A stretch of DNA of 64,000 nt from Acidobacterium capsulatum ATCC 51196 (lineage in GTDB: Bacteria; Acidobacteriota; Terriglobia; Terriglobales; Acidobacteriaceae): NCBI RefSeq assembly GCF_000022565.1, contig NC_012483.1:372001-436000 (forward strand), given 5' to 3'. Both the position numbers and the translations under genes were made by a program. Below, one piece after another: positions 9,766 through 18,637 of this stretch (the stretch's first letter is position 1; each line of letters starts with the position of its first letter). A model generated the notes under the pieces. The model was not told where the DNA came from. It saw only the letters and a list, made by a program, of their open reading frames with translations, and ran no database searches.

Positions 9766-10230
9766 TCATCCCAGGCGTGACATAAGGCAAATCATCAGCA
9801 GCAGAGAGCGCAGCGTCCAGCACACGGTCCGAATCCAGTTCGTCGCCGTCAGCCGGGCCGCATCCCTTTCCGCAAAGCGCTCCACCAGCCGTCCATGCAG
9901 CGGCACCTGCAGCAGGGCCGTCGAAAGCCAGATCACAGCCAGCAGCCCGAGCCCAATCCACGCGGCCGCGGCTGAAAACCACTCTGGACGCACCCGCACC
10001 GCAATCACCGCCGGCACCAGTTCCAGCAGCATCGGCGGACCCACCACCCAGCCGGTCCGCACCGTGTGCGCCTGCTCATATTCGCAAAACGAAGTGTCGC
10101 CCACCCGCCCAAACAGGGGGTAATGCACCACCTGCACAAACCAGATCACGCCTGTCATAAAGAGCGTGGCGGCCAGTTGAACCAGGAAGAGGATCTCCGC
10201 TGTCGAGGCCGCTGGTTTGAGCGCGTGCAT
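9766..10230 (-). CDS. Integral membrane protein, four predicted helices
   Basis: This is a 154-residue hydrophobic protein with four likely transmembrane helices: near 13-35, 65-80, 84-108 and 135-150. Short loops include the conserved-looking FVQVVHYPLFGRV and a TATNWIRT stretch. It lies 18 bases downstream of another membrane-protein gene and is probably co-transcribed with it. The pattern resembles uncharacterised DUF1772-like membrane proteins, but this is not firm. No catalytic motif is seen. Confidence 0.8.
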   Translation of the reverse strand: MHALKPAASTAEILFLVQLAATLFMTGVIWFVQVVHYPLFGRVGDTSFCEYEQAHTVRTGWVVGPPMLLELVPAVIAVRVRPEWFSAAAAWIGLGLLAVIWLSTALLQVPLHGRLVERFAERDAARLTATNWIRTVCWTLRSLLLMICLMSRLG

Positions 10231-10248
10231 GGCTGGTCTTGTGAAGTC

Positions 10249-10767
10249 TTAATAGGGCAGCAGCGCCAGGTTTTTGCCTCGCAGCCCAAACCGCGCGCCC
10301 ATTCCATAGCCAATCAGGGCCACGGCAGGCCACAGCCCCAGAAAGCGCCCTTGGCCTTGCAGCAGATTGCTGTCTGTATTGAAGTCAAGAAAAGTGAGCC
10401 ACAATTTCTGAGTTGCGCCGCAGTGGTAGCAGGCGCTGGGCCCCGTTGGCAGATTCAGCACAATCAGCCCTACCAGCATGAACCAGATCAGTCCCAGCAT
10501 CCACACCAGCGTCGCGGCCTCGCTCGGCTTGATCGAGTTGAAGACCAGACCCGTCAAAAAAGGGAAGAGAAACGCCATCACCAGCGGCACAATGGCGAGC
10601 ACGGGCGGATTGAGGTCCGGGTGCATCAGCGTCGCCACCACCATGGTCAACGCCCACACGCCCAGCGCCAGCACCGTGTGAATGCCAAGCCAAACGGCCT
10701 GAACCGCCGTCTTTGAGGGCGGCTCTACCGGAACATCGCGATCCAACGGTGCAGTTTCTAGTGCCAT
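10249..10767 (-). CDS. Integral membrane protein with Cys-X2-Cys loop
   Basis: This is a 172-residue protein with a soluble acidic start, then about four transmembrane helices. A loop holding CYHCGA lies between helices three and four and could bind metal or form a disulfide. It is first in a probable two-gene operon with the membrane protein at 9766-10230. Function is unknown. Confidence 0.8.
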   Translation of the reverse strand: MALETAPLDRDVPVEPPSKTAVQAVWLGIHTVLALGVWALTMVVATLMHPDLNPPVLAIVPLVMAFLFPFLTGLVFNSIKPSEAATLVWMLGLIWFMLVGLIVLNLPTGPSACYHCGATQKLWLTFLDFNTDSNLLQGQGRFLGLWPAVALIGYGMGARFGLRGKNLALLPY

Positions 10768-10863
10768 GATTCTCTCTTCCTCAGGCTAACCTGTCTGTTC
10801 GGGATGGCAAAGTGCTTTATGCCTCTTCGCTCTACAGCTTTCGTGCACTGCCTCCTGCCCATT

Positions 10864-10869
10864 TAGAAT
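10864..10869 (+). promoter_or_regulatory. Candidate -10 box for a leaderless transcript
   Basis: TAGAAT lies six bases before the ATG at 10876. Transcription starting about seven bases after the -10 would begin at the start codon itself. The -35 region is poor, so this is tentative. Confidence 0.4.
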
Positions 10870-10875
10870 CAGTAC

Positions 10876-11937
10876 ATGCTGCTCGAAGGAATCTTTCCCG
10901 CTATCACCACGCCCTTTTACCCCGACGGTCGCCTCTACTTCCGCAAGCTGGAGCACAATGTCGACCGCTACTCCCGCACTCCGGTCGCGGGCATGACCGT
11001 GCTGGGTTCCACGGGCGAGGCCGTGATGCTCAGCGATGAAGAAACGCGGGATGTCCTTCGCACCGCGCGCTCGGCCAGCGATGCCAGCAAAGTTTTGCTC
11101 GCCGGCATCGGGCGCGAAAGCCTCTCCGAGACACTGCGCCTCGCCGAGTTTGCCGCCGACCAGCGCTACGACGCCGTCCTCGTCCGCACGCCGCACTTCT
11201 ACGGCCCGCAGATGCAGCCGGCCGCCATGCTCACTTACTACCGCACGCTGGCAGACAACTCGCCGTTGCCCGTCGTCCTCTACAGCATCCCCAAATTCAC
11301 GCATTACGATCTGCCTGTCGCCGTCGTCTCGGAACTGGCCCAGCACCCAAACATCATCGGCATCAAGGACTCGAGCGGCAGCGTCGAGCGCATCGCCGCT
11401 CTGGTCACCGGCACCCGCAACGCGCCCCGGCGCAATGTAGACGTCACCCCCGTCTTCACCGCCGTCACGGCTCGCATGCTTGAGGAATCCATGCTCGCGC
11501 AGGCCGCGCTCGTGCCGCTCACCACCATCGGCGGCGAAACCCTGTCCGCGGCCGTCCCCGCTCCAGCGCAGCCTACGCTCAAAACCCGCACCAAAGAGGT
11601 CGGCTTTCAGGTTCTCAGCGGCTCGGCCGAAACCATCCTGCCCGCGCTCGAAGCCGGTGCCTCCGGCGCGGTCCTCGCTCTGGCCGCCTGCCTGCCGCAG
11701 GCCTGTCAGGAGGTCTACTGGGCCTGGAAGGACAATGACCCCATTCTTGCCGCCGAAAAGCAGCAGCGCATCCTCGCCGCATCGTCTCTCGTGGCAGGCA
11801 AATATGGCATTGCCGGCATCAAGTATGCCTGCGATCTCAACGGCTACTATGGCGGTCGCCCGCGTCTCCCATTGCTGCCGCTCGATGCCGCCGCGCAGGA
11901 AGAAATTGCCCAGGCTCTCGTGACGCTCCGTCCCTGA
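10876..11937 (+). CDS. DapA-family aldolase/lyase with an internal insertion
   Basis: This is a 353-residue member of the dihydrodipicolinate synthase/N-acetylneuraminate lyase family. Key elements are present: GSTGEAVML substrate loop (from 44), Tyr136 in VLYSIPK and the Schiff-base Lys164 in IIGIKDSSG. The protein is about 60 residues longer than the usual 290. The excess lies between roughly residues 182 and 235, before the VLSGSAET strand. True DapA, a keto-acid aldolase or a sugar-acid lyase are all possible. A perfect terminator follows. Confidence 0.9.
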   Translation: MLLEGIFPAITTPFYPDGRLYFRKLEHNVDRYSRTPVAGMTVLGSTGEAVMLSDEETRDVLRTARSASDASKVLLAGIGRESLSETLRLAEFAADQRYDAVLVRTPHFYGPQMQPAAMLTYYRTLADNSPLPVVLYSIPKFTHYDLPVAVVSELAQHPNIIGIKDSSGSVERIAALVTGTRNAPRRNVDVTPVFTAVTARMLEESMLAQAALVPLTTIGGETLSAAVPAPAQPTLKTRTKEVGFQVLSGSAETILPALEAGASGAVLALAACLPQACQEVYWAWKDNDPILAAEKQQRILAASSLVAGKYGIAGIKYACDLNGYYGGRPRLPLLPLDAAAQEEIAQALVTLRP

Positions 11938-11974
11938 GGCTGGTCTCGCCCGTCTCAGGAAAATCGATGTACTG

Positions 11975-12005
11975 CAAAGGCCGTCCCCACTGCGGACGGC
12001 CTTTG
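11975..12005 (+). terminator. Rho-independent terminator
   Basis: CAAAGGCCGTCC (11975-11986) pairs perfectly with GGACGGCCTTTG (11994-12005) around a 7-nt loop, 37 bases after the aldolase stop. Confidence 0.8.
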
Positions 12006-12069
12006 TAACCATTCAGCCACATATTTCTGCAATGTGACTCAGAACACTCCACATTCAGAGATGCATCGC

Positions 12070-12075
12070 TATAAT
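12070..12075 (+). promoter_or_regulatory. Consensus -10 box upstream of the 2-oxoacid oxidoreductase operon
   Basis: A perfect TATAAT stands 55 bases before the korA-like start codon and downstream of the previous terminator. No good TTGACA is found at the matching distance, so the -35 may be weak or activator-dependent. Confidence 0.5.
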
Positions 12076-12130
12076 GAGCGATTAAGAAGACACCACTCTT
12101 CCCAGTTCATCATCGAAGGGAATCCGCCAC

Positions 12131-13987
12131 ATGGCGACCACTAACGCCGGCGCTCCGTCCGCGCAGGGCGCTCCGACGCACTCTGAAGGACTCTCCGCCA
12201 AGCCAGTTGTCAACGACTTCAGTATTCAGGTGGCTACGGTCAATGGATCCGGTTCGCAGTCCGCGAACAACGTGCTGCTCCGCAGCATCTTCGCAATGGG
12301 CATTCCGGTCAGCGGCAAAAATCTTTTCCCGTCCAACATCGCCGGCCTGCCCACTTGGTACACCATCCGCGCCAGCAAACAGGGCTACATCGCGCGCAAA
12401 AAAGAGATCGACGTCCTCATCGCGATGAACGCCGAAACGGCTCAGGAAGACATCATGGGTCTCCATCCGGGCGCGGTGGCCATTTACGACGAGAGCCTCA
12501 ATCTCCAGCAGTATCGCGACGACGTTATCTGTTATCCGGTGCCCTTCGACAAAATCACCGCCGCCGTCTGCCCTGAGGCCAAGCTGCGCAAGCTGGTCAA
12601 GAACATGGTCTACGTCGGCGTCGCGGCCAAACTCTTCTCCATCGACATCAAGGCCGTCGAAACCTCGCTGCGCCGCCAGTTTGCCAAAAAGCAAAAGGCT
12701 GCCGATCTCAACTGGGCGGCCGTGCAGGCTGGCTACGAGTTCGCAACCAACTCGCTCGTCAAGGCTGACCGCTTCCAGTTGGAGCGCATGCACGCCAACG
12801 AAGGCAAAATCATCATTGACGGCAATGCCGCCTGCGCTCTGGGCGCCATATTTGCCGGCGTCACCGTCGTCACCTGGTATCCCATCACGCCATCGTCCTC
12901 CGTCGTCGAACAGCTCATCGACTTCCTCAAGAAGTACCGCATCGAGCAGGACGGTAAAGCCAGCTTCGCCGTCGTCCAGGCTGAGGATGAGCTTGCCGCC
13001 ATCGGCATGGTGCTTGGCGCAGGCTGGGCTGGTGCCCGTTCCATGACCGCGACCTCCGGTCCCGGCATCTCGCTCATGGCCGAGTTCGCCGGTCTCGGCT
13101 ACTTTGCCGAGCTGCCCGGCGTCATCTTTGACATTCAGCGTGTCGGTCCCTCCACGGGCCTGCCCACGCGCACCGCGCAGGGCGACATTCTCAGCACCGC
13201 TGTACTCTCGCATGGCGACTCCAAGCACGTGCTACTGCTGCCCGGCAGCGTGGCCGAGTGCTTCGAGTTCGGCATGGCCGCCTTCGACCTCACCGAGCGC
13301 CTCCAGACTCCCATCTTCGTGCTCTCTGATCTCGATCTCGGCATGAACAACTGGATGTCCGATCCCTTCCAGTACCCCGAGAAGCCGCTCGATCGCGGCA
13401 AGGTGCTCACCGCTGAAGATCTCAACCGTCTCGGCGAGTTCCATCGCTACAAGGATGTGGACGGCGACGCCATCCCCTACCGCACCCTGCCCGGAACCGA
13501 CCACCCCAAGGCCGCTTACTTCACCCGCGGCAGCGGCCACAACGAGAGCGCCAAGTACACTGAGCGCGCGGACGATTACCAGAACCTCATGGAGCGTCTC
13601 GCCCGCAAGTTCGAGACCGCCCGCACTCTTGTGCCTCATCCTGTCGTCGTGCAGAACGGCAAGTCAAAGGTCGGCATCATCGCCTACGGAACCTCCGACT
13701 TTGCCGTGCTCGAAAGCCGCGACCAGCTCAAGAAGGAGCACGGCGTCGAGACGGACTACCTCCGCCTCCGCGCCTATCCCTTCACCAAAGAGATCCACGA
13801 GTTTGTCGCATCGCATGATCGCGTCTACATCGTGGAGCAGAACCGCGACGCGCAGATGCTCAGCCTGCTCAAGCTTGATCTCCCGGCCTCTGATGCCGTG
13901 AAGCTGCGCAGCATCCGCCACTTCAACGGGCTTCCCATTGACGCCCGCTCCGTCACCGACGAATTCATCCTGCAGGAGGGAATCTAA
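12131..13987 (+). CDS. korA: 2-oxoacid:ferredoxin oxidoreductase, fused gamma-alpha subunit
   Basis: This 618-residue subunit joins a gamma domain (about 30-210; VATVNGSGSQSANNVLLRSI, SNIAGLPTWYTIRASK) to a pyrimidine-binding alpha domain (IIIDGNAACALGAIFAGV, WYPITPSS) and a C-terminal domain II (from HPVVVQNGKSKVGII). Such KorA-type enzymes interconvert 2-oxoglutarate or related 2-oxoacids and their CoA esters, using ferredoxin. The beta subunit gene follows after only 4 bases. Preference for 2-oxoglutarate over other oxoacids is inferred from overall resemblance to Kor proteins. Confidence 0.9.
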   Translation: MATTNAGAPSAQGAPTHSEGLSAKPVVNDFSIQVATVNGSGSQSANNVLLRSIFAMGIPVSGKNLFPSNIAGLPTWYTIRASKQGYIARKKEIDVLIAMNAETAQEDIMGLHPGAVAIYDESLNLQQYRDDVICYPVPFDKITAAVCPEAKLRKLVKNMVYVGVAAKLFSIDIKAVETSLRRQFAKKQKAADLNWAAVQAGYEFATNSLVKADRFQLERMHANEGKIIIDGNAACALGAIFAGVTVVTWYPITPSSSVVEQLIDFLKKYRIEQDGKASFAVVQAEDELAAIGMVLGAGWAGARSMTATSGPGISLMAEFAGLGYFAELPGVIFDIQRVGPSTGLPTRTAQGDILSTAVLSHGDSKHVLLLPGSVAECFEFGMAAFDLTERLQTPIFVLSDLDLGMNNWMSDPFQYPEKPLDRGKVLTAEDLNRLGEFHRYKDVDGDAIPYRTLPGTDHPKAAYFTRGSGHNESAKYTERADDYQNLMERLARKFETARTLVPHPVVVQNGKSKVGIIAYGTSDFAVLESRDQLKKEHGVETDYLRLRAYPFTKEIHEFVASHDRVYIVEQNRDAQMLSLLKLDLPASDAVKLRSIRHFNGLPIDARSVTDEFILQEGI

Positions 13988-13991
13988 CTCC

Positions 13992-15035
13992 ATGGCCTCG
14001 ACACCTTCCACTCCCGCCCCCAAGGTCAACCGCCTCGGTCTTCCCATCCTCGACTATCGCGGTGGCAAGACGACGCTTTGCGCCGGCTGCGGCCACAATG
14101 CCATCTCCGAGCGCATCATTGATGCCTTCTATGAGATGGGCGTCCAGCCCGAGCGCGTCATGAAGCTCTCCGGCATCGGCTGCTCCTCCAAGAGCCCGGC
14201 CTACTTCCTGTCGCGTTCGCACAGCTTCAACAGCGTGCATGGCCGCATGCCGTCGGTTGCCACCGGCGCGCTGCTCGCCAACAAAACCATGCTCGGCCTC
14301 GGCGTCTCCGGCGACGGAGACACGGCCTCCATCGGCATGGGCCAGTTCGTCCATCTCATGCGCCGCAATCTGCCGATGATCTACATCATTGAAGACAACG
14401 GCGTCTACGGCCTCACCAAGGGCCAGTTCTCGGCCACGGCAGACATCGGCTCCACGCTCAAGACCGGCGTGGTCAACGATCTGCCCGCCATCGACATCTG
14501 CTCGCTCGCCATACAGCTCGGAGCCACCTTCGTCGGCCGCTCCTTCTCCGGCGACAAGAAGCAGCTCTCGGCCATGCTCAAGGCGGCCATCGCTCACAAG
14601 GGCACCGTGATGCTCGATGTGATCTCGCCCTGCGTCACCTTCAACGACCACGTCGGCTCCACCAAGAGCTACAAGTACATGCAGGAGCATGAAGAGGCCA
14701 TCAGCGAAGTCGGCTTCGTGCCGTACTTCGATGACATCGCCGTGGACTACGCCGAAGGCTCCACCTACGACGTTGAGCTGCACGACGGCTCGCACCTGCG
14801 CCTGCGCAAGCTTCACGAGGACTACAACCCGACCGACCGTGTCGCCGCCGTCAAGGCTCTCATGGAAGCGCATGCCAAGGGCGAAGTCCTCACCGGCGTC
14901 TTCTACATCGACACCGAGAAGCCGGCTTTCACTGACCTGCTCAACATGGTCGATGAGCCGTTGGCCACGCTGCCCCAGTCCCGCACCCGCCCGCCAAAGC
15001 AGGTGCTCGACGAGGTCATGGCCAAGCTCCAGTAG
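13992..15035 (+). CDS. korB: 2-oxoacid:ferredoxin oxidoreductase, beta (TPP) subunit
   Basis: This is a 347-residue TPP-binding subunit. It has the iron-sulfur cysteines in CAGCGHN and GIGCSSKS and the thiamine-diphosphate motif GDGDTASIGMG, followed by EDNGVYGLTKGQ. ATG at 13992 is preceded by GGAGGG; a longer frame to 13938 lacks such a site and overlaps the alpha gene. It forms the active enzyme with the upstream gamma-alpha subunit. The pair probably feeds the TCA cycle or reductive carbon steps. Confidence 0.92.
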   Translation: MASTPSTPAPKVNRLGLPILDYRGGKTTLCAGCGHNAISERIIDAFYEMGVQPERVMKLSGIGCSSKSPAYFLSRSHSFNSVHGRMPSVATGALLANKTMLGLGVSGDGDTASIGMGQFVHLMRRNLPMIYIIEDNGVYGLTKGQFSATADIGSTLKTGVVNDLPAIDICSLAIQLGATFVGRSFSGDKKQLSAMLKAAIAHKGTVMLDVISPCVTFNDHVGSTKSYKYMQEHEEAISEVGFVPYFDDIAVDYAEGSTYDVELHDGSHLRLRKLHEDYNPTDRVAAVKALMEAHAKGEVLTGVFYIDTEKPAFTDLLNMVDEPLATLPQSRTRPPKQVLDEVMAKLQ

Positions 15036-15055
15036 CTCATTTCTTCTGAAGAGAT

Positions 15056-15090
15056 CGGGTGCCCCGGGTCCGTTTGTTCGGACCCGGGAC
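15056..15090. repeat. Palindromic GGGTCCG repeat after korB
   Basis: CCCGGGTCCG (15063-15072) pairs with CGGACCCGGG (15079-15088) around a 6-nt loop. The same TCGGGTGCC...GGGTCCG unit recurs at 16994-17070. It may act as a transcription end between the convergent korB and esterase genes, but it lacks a T-run. Confidence 0.6.
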
Positions 15091-15114
15091 CGAACAAATC
15101 ATCCTCTTTTGATA

Positions 15115-15310
15115 TGTCATCCTGAGCGAAGTTCGCGCTGCCGGGTGCCCCACATCTCGTAGAGATGTGGGATCAACGCACAAACCCCACCCACGACGCG
15201 TCATTCTGAGCGCAGCGAACCGGGGCCCCCGGGAACAGGTCTTCGTTCCCGGGGTGGGAAGAATCCCGGCGATGCTGCAATCACCTACACCGTCCGAAGT
15301 TTCTCCCACT
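15115..15310. repeat. Imperfect intergenic repeat, copy A
   Basis: This copy contains TCATTCTGAGCGCAGCGAAC, an internal palindromic insert around GGGGCCCCCGGGAACAG, then GGAAGAATCCCGGCGATGC and a tail ending GAAGTTTCTCCCAC. The same blocks in the same order recur near 21166-21345, 37178-37340 and 50333-50435. Confidence 0.75.
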
Positions 15311-15351
15311 ATTCCCATCCTCACGCTCCCAGAAGAGCAAGGGCTTCCACC

Positions 15352-16881
15352 TCACGGCACCTGCGCCTCAAAGGTCGAGGCAGGCAATCCCGCGCCGTTG
15401 TACAGGTTCGCATCGGTATAACTCGCCCATCCATACCGCACCGCCTTCGGAGCGTTCACCCCATCCGCCTTCACCAACACCGATCCGCTATCCAGCCTCG
15501 CACTCGCGGCATGCCATGTTCCATCTGCGCTCTCGACCTCAAAGCTGCGCACCGCGCCGCCCTCGGCATGCAGTCCCTTCGCAAAAGTAAAGAAGACGCG
15601 CAGCGCATCTCCCTCGCGTGTCACCTGCTCAAACAGCGGACCCTCCCACGTCCCATCCTCGCCATAAGCCAGGTGGTATGCGGCCAGCGCCAGCCGGTGT
15701 GAAACCGTCTGCTTGTCTGGCGGATGAATATTATTCCGCAGCCCCTTGTCCAGGCTCACGGCCATGCCCGTGTTCCGCAACGCCAGCGTCAAGCGCTGCG
15801 CATTGCGAATCTCACCCCAATGCTCCTGCGGTGAATAGAAGCTTGATATCTGCACATACAAAAACGGCAGCTCGCCCTCATGCCACCGCGTGCGCCAGTC
15901 CTCAATCATGGCAGGGAAGAGCCGTCGATAAAGGCTCGGCACCCACGCGTCGTCGCTGTTCGTCTCGCCCTGGTACCAGAGAAATCCACGAATCGTATAG
16001 GGAGTCTCCGGCGCAATCATCGCGTTGTAAAGATAGCTCGGGTTCCAGGACTGCTGATCCGGATGCCACGGATGCTCCGGCTTCGGCTTACCCGCCGCAA
16101 CCGCCTTCGCATCCTCGGCCTTTTCCTGCGCCAGAATGGTCTTCAAATTCGTCTGCTGCGCGGCAAACTCCGCACGTTTCATAAACACCGGCATAAACGC
16201 CGCATCTGACGCCAGACTCCTGAGGCTCATCCACGACTCTATCGGAGTTCCGCCCCACGTCGCATCCACAATCCCGATCGGCACATGCAGATGCTGCTCT
16301 AAATCCCGCGCAAAAAAATACGCCACCGCGGAAAAAGTCCGTGCCGTCTCCGGCGTGCAATGCGTCCATGTCCCGCCCTGGTCATCCCGTGGATAAGGCG
16401 ACGACTTCAGCGGCACAAACAGCAGCCGAATCTCCGGATGATTGGCCTGCGCAATCTCTTCCTTCGCGTTCCGAATCACCGCCGAGCCAGGAAAACCAAT
16501 CAGCGGAATCTGCATATTCGACTGCCCGCTCGCAAACCACACATCGCCGACCAGCAAATCCTGCAGCACGATGGGAGCCTCACCCCGGCTTGCGCTCACC
16601 GTCATCTCAAACGGCCCACCCGCTTTTTCAGCCCGAAGCCACAGCTCCCACTGCCCATAGCGATTGGCCGTCGCGCGCTGAGTCTGCCCGTGAAATTGAA
16701 CCCTCACCGTCTCGCCGGCGTCGCTCCATCCCCACACATGAATCGGCCGTCCGCGCTGCAGCACCGCATGGCTGCTCAGCATGTGGGGCAGGCGCAATTC
16801 CGCCCGTCCCGCAGCGGCGCTCATCAGGCAAAACAGAGCAACAGGCAACAGCCGGCAAAGTGAAGCAAACCGTAGACGCAT
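15352..16881 (-). CDS. Sialate O-acetylesterase-type SGNH hydrolase
   Basis: This is a secreted carbohydrate esterase of about 509 residues. A signal peptide (LLPVALFCLMSAAAGRA) is followed by a beta-sandwich part and then the SGNH catalytic domain, with the nucleophile Ser in FASGQSNM (about residue 121). Further on are WYQGETNSDD and an IHPPDK stretch that may hold the catalytic His. It would remove acetyl groups from sialic acids or from plant polysaccharides; the latter is more likely in a soil acidobacterium. ATG at 16881 is preferred over GTG at 16890, which sits only three bases from the AGGAGG ribosome site. Confidence 0.88.
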   Translation of the reverse strand: MRLRFASLCRLLPVALFCLMSAAAGRAELRLPHMLSSHAVLQRGRPIHVWGWSDAGETVRVQFHGQTQRATANRYGQWELWLRAEKAGGPFEMTVSASRGEAPIVLQDLLVGDVWFASGQSNMQIPLIGFPGSAVIRNAKEEIAQANHPEIRLLFVPLKSSPYPRDDQGGTWTHCTPETARTFSAVAYFFARDLEQHLHVPIGIVDATWGGTPIESWMSLRSLASDAAFMPVFMKRAEFAAQQTNLKTILAQEKAEDAKAVAAGKPKPEHPWHPDQQSWNPSYLYNAMIAPETPYTIRGFLWYQGETNSDDAWVPSLYRRLFPAMIEDWRTRWHEGELPFLYVQISSFYSPQEHWGEIRNAQRLTLALRNTGMAVSLDKGLRNNIHPPDKQTVSHRLALAAYHLAYGEDGTWEGPLFEQVTREGDALRVFFTFAKGLHAEGGAVRSFEVESADGTWHAASARLDSGSVLVKADGVNAPKAVRYGWASYTDANLYNGAGLPASTFEAQVP

Positions 16882-16993
16882 CGTGAACACGTACCTCCTG
16901 AAGGCAAAAAAGTTCGGGTCATTCCAGCCGCTGCCAACGATAGCGCACCCAACAAGCGGATGTCGTGCTGCGCCTTCTTCCTCAGCAATGAAG

Positions 16994-17070
16994 GTTCGGG
17001 TGCCTCGGGTCCGTGGGTTCGGGTGAAGTTCGGGTGCCTCGGGTCCGTGGGTTCGGACCCGGGGATAGCC
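16994..17070. repeat. 34-bp tandem duplication of the GGGTCCG repeat
   Basis: A 29-base unit beginning GTTCGGGTGCCTCGGG starts at 16994 and again at 17028. The second copy runs into TTCGGACCCGGGGA, the palindromic partner seen at 15056-15090. The flanks (16882-16993 and 17071-17188) hold nothing further that I recognise. Confidence 0.75.
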
Positions 17071-17188
17071 ATCTCCCCTTTTGCGTTGCCATCCTCAGCG
17101 GAGCTCGCCCAGCGAACGCCGGTCAAAAGCTCCGCGTCCTACTGCCCCTGAAATGGCGCCGAAGGCGCGTGTGCCTGAACGGCCAGTC

Positions 17189-18583
17189 CTAATCCCCGAA
17201 GTGCGTGCGCACAATAAACTTCATCGAGCGAAAGTCGAACGTATAGCTCTTCAACTGGCTCAGCGCATCATCGCCCAGCATTCCATAAAAGCGGTCTTCC
17301 TCCGCGCCCGCTGGCTGTGCAAGCACCTCTATGTCGTGCAGCGTGATCGGCATTCCGCCAAAGGTCAGGTGCAGCGTCTCGGCGTGATACGCCGGAATCG
17401 GAATCTCCTGCGAAAGCTTGTTCCCCGGCAGCTTCACCAGGTCCATCTGCAAATGTGTAAACTGCGCCAGATGCGTGTCATAGAATCGCGACGAAAACAG
17501 GGAACTCGTCGCCGCCGGATTCACCGTATACAACCCGCCCGATCCATCCTTGCCCGCCGCCACAATCAACTGGTCCTCATCGGTAAAAAACGGCGCACCC
17601 TCCTGCAGCGGCGGAGCCTCCGAAAACGTCAGGTTCCCGCTTTCTGAAGCCGTTACCTGTCCCAGCAGCGCAAGCAGTGGCTGCCCCAGCACGCCTTCAA
17701 TCTGGTACTGCCGCGCCTTGTCATACAAATCCAGATCGTCGTAAACCACCGCCGGAACATTGTGAAAGACCGCATCCCCGATTTTCAGCTTGGGAATCAC
17801 CGTCGCATGCACGTAAATCGGCTGCCCCGTGATGCTTGAGATCGTCAGCGTCTCTTTGCTCAGCTTCAGACCCACCAGCTCCGCCTTCGAGCGCGCAATC
17901 ATGGTGAAGTTCTCCGCCGGATCAAACAACCACCGCGTCGGATACCCATCCATCCACACCGTCAAATCCGTCAGCCCCAACGGATTCACCTCCGTCGGCA
18001 CCGTAAATGACCCCGTCAAGTCCAGCGTCTGCGCCGGAGCGCTCTCCAGCTCCGGCAGCAGCTTCGCCGGAATCTCGACCTCGCTCTTCTCCTGCGCCGT
18101 CAACTGCTTCTCGCAGCACTTTGCAAGCGCCGCATACTCGGCCGCGGCCTTTTTGTACTGAAAGGTGCGAAAGTAATCGTCGGCCAGCGCCAGCCGCGCC
18201 TGCTTCTCCTTCATGCGGTCGCCGCCCGCCGCCAGGCCCGGAATCAGCGGCTCCAGCAGCGCAATGGACCGCTTGAAGTGGTCGCGATGATTTTCCAGCA
18301 GCCCACGGTAAAACGCATCGCCGGCATCCTCGCCGTTCTTGCCCAGCGCCTGCTCCAGCGACAGCCAGTTGTGATCGAGCGTGAGTTGTTCGAGCGATGT
18401 CTTCTGCTTGCCAAACGCAGACGCGCCCGTCTCCACCTGCGCCTGCGGTGTCTGTGCAGGCTGCTTTGCAGAATTGCTCTGCGTCTGCATCGAAGTCTGG
18501 GGTCCGGCCGCCGCAAGTACGGTAGCCAGCAATAAGGGCAATACGGCGGTCATAGGCAACTGAAGACGAGTATAACGGTGCAA
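17189..18583 (-). CDS. Retropepsin-like secreted protein with altered catalytic motif
   Basis: This is a 464-residue exported protein with signal peptide (LPLLLATVLAAAG). A Gln/Thr-rich linker and a helical, TPR-like part (about 60-190) come next. Two copies of an aspartyl-protease-like fold seem to follow. The expected D-T/S-G-A active site reads FDPAE near residue 216, followed by NFTMIARSKAELVGLKL. The downstream GMLGDDALSQLKSYTFDF matches the family's C-terminal flap region. The altered motif suggests a non-peptidase or highly diverged member. It is divergent from the kinase gene, sharing a 68-base region. Confidence 0.75.
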   Translation of the reverse strand: MHRYTRLQLPMTAVLPLLLATVLAAAGPQTSMQTQSNSAKQPAQTPQAQVETGASAFGKQKTSLEQLTLDHNWLSLEQALGKNGEDAGDAFYRGLLENHRDHFKRSIALLEPLIPGLAAGGDRMKEKQARLALADDYFRTFQYKKAAAEYAALAKCCEKQLTAQEKSEVEIPAKLLPELESAPAQTLDLTGSFTVPTEVNPLGLTDLTVWMDGYPTRWLFDPAENFTMIARSKAELVGLKLSKETLTISSITGQPIYVHATVIPKLKIGDAVFHNVPAVVYDDLDLYDKARQYQIEGVLGQPLLALLGQVTASESGNLTFSEAPPLQEGAPFFTDEDQLIVAAGKDGSGGLYTVNPAATSSLFSSRFYDTHLAQFTHLQMDLVKLPGNKLSQEIPIPAYHAETLHLTFGGMPITLHDIEVLAQPAGAEEDRFYGMLGDDALSQLKSYTFDFRSMKFIVRTHFGD

Positions 18584-18637
18584 ATCTTCCTGCCGCGCTC
18601 AACACATAAGAGCCCGCGAAAACACAGCCGAAAACGC

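Noticed and set aside
10786-12012. 408-codon minus-strand frame opposite the DapA-like gene
   Set aside because: Runs through the terminator at 11975-12005 and lacks any recognisable motif.
12131-15035. Pyruvate:ferredoxin oxidoreductase as the identity of the two-subunit enzyme
   Set aside because: The gamma-alpha fusion with separate beta and the absence of a ferredoxin-like delta subunit fit the KorAB type better; substrate remains inferred.
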